NCBI RefSeq assembly: GCF_006658505.1
Contig: NZ_VFUZ01000015.1
Coordinates: 82,452-146,451 of the forward strand
Source of the DNA: Mesorhizobium sp. B2-4-15
GTDB lineage: Bacteria; Pseudomonadota; Alphaproteobacteria; Rhizobiales; Rhizobiaceae
Direction: 5' to 3'
Length of the DNA stretch: 64,000 bases
Below the pieces are notes generated by a model. That model did not search any database. It was given only the letters and a program-made list of their open reading frames with translations, and had not been told where the DNA came from. The translations under genes were made by a program, and so were the position numbers. Below, in pieces: positions 57,731-64,000 of this stretch (position 1 is its first letter; every line of letters starts with the position of its first letter).

Positions 57731-59499
57731 CACAGAGCCGCCACCCGCTTGCGGTCGAGCAACGATATCACGTTACGTGGAGCCACCGGAGCGGCACCGA
57801 CGGCGCGATCGATTTCAATACGTTTGCGCAAGCGCGCGGCGTCGAGCAGCATGCTGCCTGCCCATCGATAGACATTGTTGTCGCGAACGACCTCACGCAT
57901 GCGCTGCATGCGCTGGCGCTGCTCCTCTTGCGACATGGTCAAAGCCTGAAGCAAGACGTCGCCCATCATCGCCGCGTCATAGGGATTGACGATCAGCGCC
58001 TCAAGCAACTCCTTGGAAGCTCCAGCGAACATACTGAGCAGCAGGACACCCTGTTCGTCGTCGCGCGCCGCGACAAATTCCTTGGCGACCAGGTTCATGC
58101 CGTCATGCAGGCTTGTGACCATGCAAACATCAGCGGCGCGATAGAGCTCGTAGACCTGTTGTTGTGAGTGGTGTTCCGTCACCATCACGACGGGCGTGTA
58201 ACCCTCGCGACCATAGCGCTGGTTGAGATCCTCTGCCTGACGCAGACACTCTTCATGCAACTGCTGATAAGCAGGCAAGCTTCCGCGGCTGGGCGCGGCG
58301 ATCTGCAGGAACGCCACCTTGCCGATCCATTCGGGATGGAGTTTCAACAGTTCATCGAGCGCGTTGAAGCGATCAAGGATACCCTTGGTGTAGTCGAGAC
58401 GTTCAACGCCCACGCACAGTCTGATATTTTCAGCCAGTCCGAATCTCTCACGAACACGCTGGCGGCATTGTGCCACGTCAGGCAATTTGCCGAGTTGCAC
58501 CGGTGGCCATTCGATCGAAATCGGATACGCGTGAACCAGGCTGACCTGGCCACCGTAGGAGATGGCCGAATCCTCCCGCTCGATCCTGCTCTCGAGGAAG
58601 CGGTCGACACTGTCGATGAAGTTGTTGCAGTGGAACTGGGTGTGAAAGCCGACGATGGAACTGCCGAGCAGGCCTTCGAGAATCTTCTCGCGCCACGGGC
58701 AGATGCTGAACACCTCCGAATTCGGCCATGGAATGTGCCAGAAGGTGATGATGATCGCCTCCGGCAGGCGCTCCCGGATCATCCGCGGCAACAACGCGAA
58801 ATGGTAGTCCTGGACCAGCACTATCGGCCGCTCGTTGCGGGCTTCCGCGACAACGGTGTCGGCGAATTTGCGGTTGACCGCCTCGTAGGACTCCCAATCA
58901 GAGGCGCGGAATATCGGCCGGGTGAAGGCGATATGGCACAGCGGCCAGAGGCCCTCATTGGCAAAGCCGAGATAATAGCCTTGCTGTTCTTCTTCGCTCA
59001 ACCAGACACGACGCAACGTGTAGGAAGGGTTTTCGGGCGGTACCTCGACCCTGTCATTTTTGTCGACCACAAGCGTGTCGGCCGACCCACCGCCATAGGC
59101 GATCCACGTGCCTGCACAGGCACGGGTAATCGGCTCCAGGGCAGAGACAAGGCCGCTGGCGGGTACGACCAACTGTATGTCCTCTCCCTTGCGGTTGTGG
59201 ATATACGGCTCCCGATTTGACACGACGATCACCTGGGCATCGGGAAGTTCCGTCGCCAATATGTGACGCAGCGTTTCGGGTGACCACTGCACCAGCGCGG
59301 CGGCGGCGGACTGCCCATTCTTCGCGAATTCCGGCAAGGGACCGCGAGCCGGCTCAACCGCCACGGCGGCAAGCTTCCTGCCCCTCTTCGCCCGCAACGT
59401 CATGGTCGCCCGCGCGATGATCAGGATGCCGACAGCTACAAGGACAAGGAGCCACAAAGCGGATGAAGGAGCGACCAGGTACGAAGTGTTGTCGGGCAT
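57730..59499 (-). CDS. Membrane-anchored GT20 (trehalose-6-phosphate synthase-like)
   Basis: 589 residues from ATG 59499: an N-terminal membrane helix (SSALWLLVLVAVGILIIA, about residues 12-29), a linker, then the GT20 catalytic part. Kept OtsA-type marks: VVSNREPY, GYYLGFANEGLWPL, VQDYHFALLP, FWHIPWPNSEVF, GVERLDYTKGILDRF (Arg, Lys of the donor site), and SLHDGMNLVAKEFVAA. Changed: the Gly-Gly loop reads ASGLVSAL and the WFGW acceptor region reads WIAYGGG. OtsA normally is soluble and about 470 residues. Donor, acceptor and name otsA are therefore not certain. Confidence 0.82.
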   Translation of the reverse strand: MPDNTSYLVAPSSALWLLVLVAVGILIIARATMTLRAKRGRKLAAVAVEPARGPLPEFAKNGQSAAAALVQWSPETLRHILATELPDAQVIVVSNREPYIHNRKGEDIQLVVPASGLVSALEPITRACAGTWIAYGGGSADTLVVDKNDRVEVPPENPSYTLRRVWLSEEEQQGYYLGFANEGLWPLCHIAFTRPIFRASDWESYEAVNRKFADTVVAEARNERPIVLVQDYHFALLPRMIRERLPEAIIITFWHIPWPNSEVFSICPWREKILEGLLGSSIVGFHTQFHCNNFIDSVDRFLESRIEREDSAISYGGQVSLVHAYPISIEWPPVQLGKLPDVAQCRQRVRERFGLAENIRLCVGVERLDYTKGILDRFNALDELLKLHPEWIGKVAFLQIAAPSRGSLPAYQQLHEECLRQAEDLNQRYGREGYTPVVMVTEHHSQQQVYELYRAADVCMVTSLHDGMNLVAKEFVAARDDEQGVLLLSMFAGASKELLEALIVNPYDAAMMGDVLLQALTMSQEEQRQRMQRMREVVRDNNVYRWAGSMLLDAARLRKRIEIDRAVGAAPVAPRNVISLLDRKRVAAL

Positions 59500-59610
59500 T
59501 TGAAGTCGATTACCTTTTAATGGGATGCCGCAGCTGGCCTCGCCGACTGGAGTTCCGGCACCCATCGTGCGGGGGTCCAACGTTCGCGGCGCGCGATGGT
59601 TCCGATGTTT

Positions 59611-61779
59611 TCAGCTTCTGACCACGAGAGGCACCAGCCCCTCATGGCGATCGGCCAGGAAGGCGCCAACGCGGTCCCCTACCCGCTGAAATGTCAGATC
59701 GACAGCAACACCCGCGACCGCGAGATGGCGGACCACCAGATTGTCGATGCCGATTGGCAAGCGCGGCCGTGTCACCTGGATTTCGCCGGTCCAGCCGTCG
59801 ATCTGAAGGCCGAGACACGCCTGCATGAGCATGAAGGCCGAGCCTGCCGACCAGGCCTGCGGCAAGCACGCGACCGGATAAGCGATCGGCGCCTCGCCAG
59901 GTGCGCGGGTGAAACCGCAGAACAGTTCAGGCAGCCGCATGTTGAAATGGACGGCGGATTCGAATGTACCGCTCATCAGCCGCACCACGCTGTCGCGGAT
60001 GCCGTATCGCGCAAGGCCTGCCGCACAGATCGCGGTGTCGTGTGGCCAGATGGAGCCATTGTGGTACGACATCGGATTGAAGAAGATCGCGTCATCCGCC
60101 AGCGTGCGCAGTCCCCAGCCGGTGTGGAATGAAGCCGACAGCAATTGGTCAGCGACGATCCGCGCGCGATCCGGGTCGGGAAGGCCGACATAAAGCAGGT
60201 GTCCGGCATTGGACGTGCGCACCTTGCAAGGCTGGCCGTCGCCGTCCAGGGCCAGCGCATAATAGCCAAGCTCCTCCACCCAGAAATGGCTTTCGACCCG
60301 CTGACGGATTTCCTGAGCGCGCCTCTCCCAACCTTCGGCCTTCTCGTCTTCGCCGCGCAGCCGAGCCAGCTTCGCCAACCCCTGGAACGCCGCGAAAACG
60401 TAACCCTGGACCTCGACCAGCGCGATCGGCCCTTTCGGGATGCGACCGTCGGCGTGGAAAATGGAATCGAAACTGTCCTTCCAACCCTGGTTGGCGAGGC
60501 CCGATTCCGCCGCACGAAGGTAGGTGACAAATCCTGTCGGCTGGCTCGCGGCTTCGATCCATTCGGCGGCGGCGCACAGCGACGGCCACAGGCCATCGAT
60601 GAAGTCCGTGTCGCCGGTGCGGTCAGCATAGGCACAGGCAAGATGGACATAGAGCGGCGTGGTGTCGACACCGCCATAGTAGCGGCCGAACGGAAGTTCG
60701 CTGAGCGCCGTCATCTCGCCCTTGCGCGTTTCGTGCATGATCTTGCCAGGCTGGGAGTCGCTGAAGGGCGAGGTTTCGGTTGCCTGGTGTTGCGCCAGAA
60801 AGGCGAGCACGCCGCGCGCCAGGCCGGGGTTGAGCCACAGCATTTGCAGCGCGGAGATCACCCCGTCCCTGCCAAAGGCCGTCGAGAACCATGGAATGCC
60901 GGCATAGGGATAGGGACCTGTCGCCAGCTCCGTGGTGAGCAGCGCCACGTCGGCACGCGCCCGTTCGATCCAGTCGTTGAACACCCTGCCGGAGCTGTGC
61001 AGCGTTGCGCCGTGGCGACGCTTGGCGCGCATGCCGAAACGCGCGCGCGCGGCCGCAGCGCGAAACCGCTCGCGTTCGGGCGTATCCCTGGCATCGGTGC
61101 CAACCTCGACATACAGCGTCTTGCGGCTGCGCTTGGTGACGGCGATGAGGAAGTCCGCTCGTTCCGAGGTCAGTTCGTCGGGCACTTGCGAAAACGATAT
61201 CGCCGATTTGCGCTCGACCTTGTCCAGCCCCTCGTAGCGAAGCATCACGGAGCTCCGGCCAACCTCGGCCGTATGTGAGGTGCCCCGCTTCGGCCGCGTC
61301 GATCCACGAACTTCGAACATGTCGCGGAAATCGGCGGCAAAGCGCAGCGAAAGCAGGATGGTGGAATGTTCCCGGCCGTAGTTCGACAGCGTCAGCCGCT
61401 CATAGAGGCGATCCTGCCACAGCAGCCTGACGCGCTCGATGTGAATTGCGCCTTGCGCTATCGGCCGTCCACCCAGGGTTTCGATCGGCAGATTGGTGAG
61501 GTTGGTGGTGAACAGGACGTTGTCCTGGCTCAGCGAGGCCCCGAGGAGAGATGTCGAACGGCCACCGATCGCGAGGCGAAATTCGGAAAGCACGCGCGTG
61601 TCATCGCGGAAGAACCCGTCGCCGACACCACGGATGTCGCCATAGGCATCGGCGACGGCAAAGCAATCGCCATGCTTGAGCGCGAAGAGCCGGTGCGGCT
61701 CCCTGGGTGCGGTTTCATCGAGTGAAGCCAGCGCTATCGCCGGATCAAGCTTGCGTTCGTCGAGTTGGATGATGGTCAA
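59611..61779 (-). CDS. Amylo-alpha-1,6-glucosidase family protein (GDE_N plus MGH1-like)
   Basis: 722 residues. N-terminal glycogen-debranching-type domain (HRLFALKHGDCFAVADAYGDI to about 220), then an (alpha/alpha)6 barrel with YPYAGIPWFSTAFGRDGVISALQMLWLNPG (catalytic Asp region), GRYYGGVDTTPLYV, and PHDTAICAAGLARYG. Family members debranch alpha-glucans or hydrolyse small glucosides. The start is TTG 61779, there being no other early start. Between the GT4 and GT20 genes, so likely acts on a small sugar of this cluster. Confidence 0.85.
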   Translation of the reverse strand: MTIIQLDERKLDPAIALASLDETAPREPHRLFALKHGDCFAVADAYGDIRGVGDGFFRDDTRVLSEFRLAIGGRSTSLLGASLSQDNVLFTTNLTNLPIETLGGRPIAQGAIHIERVRLLWQDRLYERLTLSNYGREHSTILLSLRFAADFRDMFEVRGSTRPKRGTSHTAEVGRSSVMLRYEGLDKVERKSAISFSQVPDELTSERADFLIAVTKRSRKTLYVEVGTDARDTPERERFRAAAARARFGMRAKRRHGATLHSSGRVFNDWIERARADVALLTTELATGPYPYAGIPWFSTAFGRDGVISALQMLWLNPGLARGVLAFLAQHQATETSPFSDSQPGKIMHETRKGEMTALSELPFGRYYGGVDTTPLYVHLACAYADRTGDTDFIDGLWPSLCAAAEWIEAASQPTGFVTYLRAAESGLANQGWKDSFDSIFHADGRIPKGPIALVEVQGYVFAAFQGLAKLARLRGEDEKAEGWERRAQEIRQRVESHFWVEELGYYALALDGDGQPCKVRTSNAGHLLYVGLPDPDRARIVADQLLSASFHTGWGLRTLADDAIFFNPMSYHNGSIWPHDTAICAAGLARYGIRDSVVRLMSGTFESAVHFNMRLPELFCGFTRAPGEAPIAYPVACLPQAWSAGSAFMLMQACLGLQIDGWTGEIQVTRPRLPIGIDNLVVRHLAVAGVAVDLTFQRVGDRVGAFLADRHEGLVPLVVRS

Positions 61780-61822
61780 GAAGACTGTTCCCGTGTTGGG
61801 TTTCCGAACGGGTGAAGGGGGC

Positions 61823-62884
61823 CTAGGAGGCTCTGCTTTGCTGATGGCCCTTGCTCAGCCGGGAATAGGCCGCGACATAATCCCTGGCCATTCTGTCGGC
61901 TGAAAACCGCCTCTCGAAGACCGCTCTTATTCGCCGCCTGTCGAGCTGGAGGAGAGCCGGCATCGTCGCCACAGCATCTTCAATGGTTTCGACGACGAAG
62001 CCGCTGACCCCATGATCGATGATCTCGGGCATGGCGCCGCAACTCCAGCCCATCACAGGGGTTCCGCAGGCCATGGCCTCGATCACCGCAAGGCCGAAGG
62101 GCTCGGGCCAATCGATGGGAAACAGCAAAGCTGCCGCATTGCCAAGAAACCTGCTCTTCTGGTCCTCGCCGATCTCGCCGACATATTCGACCCGGTCGCC
62201 ATCGATCATCGGTTGGACGACTTCCTCGAAATAGGCGCGGTCGCCATCACCGATCTTGGCCGCGAGCTTGAGTTTCAGGCCGGTACGGCGGGCGATCTCG
62301 ATCGCCCGATCCGGTCGCTTGTCACGTGACATCCGGCCGAGAAAGGCAAGATAGGAGCCATCCGATCCTGCCTCGAAATCGGGCTCATAGAGCTCGACCG
62401 GCAGCCCGTGATGGATCGTGGCCAGCCAGTTCGCGGATGCGAACCGCGCTCGCTGACTGCGGGATATCGAAATCATCGGAAACCGCGGGAACCGATCGTA
62501 GGCTTGCGGGAGGTCGGCGTAATCCAGCCTGCCATGTGGCGTCGTCACGGTGCGTTGCGGCATGTCGCGGAAAAACGGGAAATGCAGGAAATGGCTGAGA
62601 TGAAAATGAATGACGTCAAAATCGTCGACCCGTTTGCGCACCTCGTCGAGCATCGACAAATGCGCCGCTATCTCGGATTTCAGCGGACGGGGATCGAGAC
62701 GAAGCGCCCGTTCGCGGCATGGCACCAGATTGGCGGAGGTCTTCGTATCGCCGCTGGCGAACAGGGTCACGCTATGACCAAGGTCGACGAGAGCCTCGGT
62801 AAGGTAGGAGATGATACGCTCGGTGCCGCCATAGAGCCTTGGCGGCACGGATTCGTAAAGCGGTGCGACATGGGCAATCTTCAT
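61823..62884 (-). CDS. GT4-family glycosyltransferase
   Basis: 353 residues. Begins MKIAHVAPLYESVPPRLYGGTERIISYLTEALVDLGH, classical GT4 start; donor-site region SFLGRMSRDKRPDRAIEIA and PEPFGLAVIEAMACGTPVMGW with the EX7E-type glutamates. Donor and acceptor unknown. First gene of the minus-strand sugar cluster (GT4, glucosidase, GT20, phosphatase, small protein). ATG 62884 chosen over 62914 because the family start matches. Confidence 0.88.
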   Translation of the reverse strand: MKIAHVAPLYESVPPRLYGGTERIISYLTEALVDLGHSVTLFASGDTKTSANLVPCRERALRLDPRPLKSEIAAHLSMLDEVRKRVDDFDVIHFHLSHFLHFPFFRDMPQRTVTTPHGRLDYADLPQAYDRFPRFPMISISRSQRARFASANWLATIHHGLPVELYEPDFEAGSDGSYLAFLGRMSRDKRPDRAIEIARRTGLKLKLAAKIGDGDRAYFEEVVQPMIDGDRVEYVGEIGEDQKSRFLGNAAALLFPIDWPEPFGLAVIEAMACGTPVMGWSCGAMPEIIDHGVSGFVVETIEDAVATMPALLQLDRRRIRAVFERRFSADRMARDYVAAYSRLSKGHQQSRAS

Positions 62885-63045
62885 GGCCCGGCGTTCCCTC
62901 AATGAGCTGGTCATAGAGCGAAATGCTTCAGGCGCGGGATCGTTCCTGTCTTACGAGAAGATGGGGGCGAATGATGGCCAATTCCCCTGTTTGATGTTCG
63001 ATCAAGCCCGCCCTATTTCCTGTTTGTGCTGCCGAGATCGCACGC

Positions 63046-63549
63046 ATGGCAGCCAAGGAGGCCCAGGTGCAGGAACCGAAGGATGTTGCAGCCCGACGTC
63101 TAAGCATGATCATCGAACAATATGTCGAGGCCAGAAAACGGCGTTTTGGTTTTGTGTCGACGGACCAGGCTGCCCGAGTGATCCGTAGAATCCTGAAACC
63201 CGCTCCTTCGGACCCGGCACTCTCCGACCGCAAGCTCGATGATATGGTCGCCGCCCTCGCCGTCAAGAACGGCCTGCCCGTCTTCTTCGACCGCGGCGTC
63301 AGGGGACCCGCCGGCACCGAGGCCGACCTGAACAGAAAGGAGCCGATCATGCGAGCACCAACGGAGACCCCGGATGTTGCCGGCGCGGTGGATGCCATCC
63401 TGAGCGGTCAGACGGCCCAGCTTTCTATGAAAGCGGTGATCTCGCTGCTGCGGGAACGTACCGGCACCAAACGGTCGGACGCGGATTTGGAAGGACTGAT
63501 TGCAAAGAAAGCCGCCGTTCTGCACGTTCATTTGTCGCAAAGCGGCTGA
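63046..63549 (+). CDS. Uncharacterised two-part protein
   Basis: 167 residues, not recognised. First part (to about 95) is basic and helical (DVAARRLSMIIEQYVEARKRR; LDDMVAALAVKNGLPVFFDRG), second part (from Met102, RAPTETPDVAGAVDAILSG) looks separate. An AAAGGAG seven bases before the internal ATG at 63349 would by itself give a good start for a 66-residue product, whereas the ATG at 63046 has no clear ribosome binding site. Divergent from the sugar cluster. Confidence 0.5.
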   Translation: MAAKEAQVQEPKDVAARRLSMIIEQYVEARKRRFGFVSTDQAARVIRRILKPAPSDPALSDRKLDDMVAALAVKNGLPVFFDRGVRGPAGTEADLNRKEPIMRAPTETPDVAGAVDAILSGQTAQLSMKAVISLLRERTGTKRSDADLEGLIAKKAAVLHVHLSQSG

Positions 63550-63600
63550 GCGGTCGATCACCTTGTGCCGCAACGGTTCATGGCGAATCAAGCGCCGGCA

Positions 63601-64000
63601 TGTGACGTGTGAGCGACCCGAGACATAGGTGACGATTTGTACCGGACACATGGGTAACACTTTTGGCTTTTGGCCGGAGGTGTTGATGCCGTGGAGAGAG
63701 TGTTCGGTGATGGAGGAACGTCTACGTTTTGTCGCCCGCCTTCTGGATGGCGAAGGTATGAGCGAAGTGTGTCGGGAGTTCGGGATTTCCCGCAAGACCG
63801 GCTACAAGATCTTCGACCGCTATAGGGAGGAAGGGCTCGAAGCCCTATGCGACCGCTCGCGCCGGCCTGTCCGCTACGCCAACCAGCTGCCCGACCAGAT
63901 CGAGCGGCTGATCGTGGAGAGCGAGCGGGAGAAGCCGCATTGGGGTGCCAGGAAGATACGCGAGTTGCTCGTGCGCAAGCTGGCTGGCGACGTCCGGATT
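63601..64000 (+). mobile_element. IS481-type insertion sequence, left part (runs off the window)
   Basis: The transposase frame at 63686 is IS481-like. The left terminus is somewhere in 63601-63638: TGTACCGGACACATGGGT (63638-63655) looks like an end repeat, and a related string GACATAGGTGAC lies 20 bases further left (63621-63632), which may be a second transposase site. The right end is outside, so the inverted repeat and target duplication cannot be checked. Confidence 0.7.
63686..64000 (+). CDS. IS481-family transposase, N-terminal part (truncated by the window)
   Basis: The first 105 codons read MPWRECSVMEERLRFVARLL, then EVCREFGISRKTGYKIFDRY (helix-turn-helix) and GLEALCDRSRRPVRYANQLP, then EKPHWGARKIRELL, a well-known IS481/IS3-group start with an N-terminal helix-turn-helix followed by the beginning of the catalytic region. 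DDE residues lie beyond the edge. ATG 63686 is 48 bases inside the probable left end. Confidence 0.9.
   Translation, partial: MPWRECSVMEERLRFVARLLDGEGMSEVCREFGISRKTGYKIFDRYREEGLEALCDRSRRPVRYANQLPDQIERLIVESEREKPHWGARKIRELLVRKLAGDVRI

Noticed and set aside
60145..61278. A 377-codon plus-strand frame within the amylo-glucosidase gene
   Set aside because: Antisense of a clear (alpha/alpha)6-barrel enzyme.

Overview
The window is a high-GC stretch of an alphaproteobacterial chromosome, most likely Mesorhizobium or a close member of the Rhizobiales. The pointers are the gene order rpsB-tsf-pyrH-frr-uppS-cdsA-rseP-bamA-lpxD-fabZ-lpxA-lpxI-lpxB facing gltA, a GTTC-N7-GTTC type SOS box at lexA, EipB, LpxI rather than LpxH, a phasin gene, and a rhizobial palindromic intergenic repeat. 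I could run no searches; names rest on motifs and recognised family sequences.

Layout. 0-5.4 kb: the end of tryptophan 2,3-dioxygenase faces an operon of a TrpXYZ-like ABC transporter plus kynureninase, divergent from a GntR regulator with a repeated AT-rich palindromic operator. 5.4-12 kb: lexA with two SOS boxes, a ComEC-like protein, gltX and gltA. 12-25.9 kb: a long minus-strand run for lipid A, outer membrane assembly, phospholipid and undecaprenyl lipid synthesis, ribosome recycling, UMP kinase, EF-Ts and S2. 25.9-47.7 kb: mixed housekeeping and envelope genes (a frameshifted LysE exporter, EipB, RidA, GDPD, HIT, PAP2, ClpA/ClpS, a phasin, a D,D-carboxypeptidase with SPOR domain, serine deaminase, GatA/GatC, RuvX). 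47.7-53.6 kb: an AidB-like acyl-CoA dehydrogenase, then pyrB with a catalytically dead dihydroorotase, plsY and dprA. 53.6-64 kb: an accessory zone with a sulfotransferase/glycosyltransferase pair and a PIG-L-like protein, then a sugar cluster (GT4, amylo-1,6-glucosidase, membrane-anchored GT20, trehalose phosphatase, a 66-residue protein), an unknown ORF and the left part of an IS481-type insertion sequence.

How it works together. The left operon probably couples import of tryptophan or a kynurenine-type compound to its breakdown. The central run is an envelope superoperon linked to translation genes. PyrB and the inactive PyrC-like partner probably form a complex. The right end looks like surface carbohydrate sulfation plus synthesis and turnover of a trehalose-like or related glucoside.

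Most worth a second look: the inactive PyrC, the variant GT20 cluster, the HPGHE protein island after dprA, the 30-residue insert in GatA, the twin palindromes before the phasin gene, and the single-base break in lysE. No tRNA, rRNA or CRISPR was seen.
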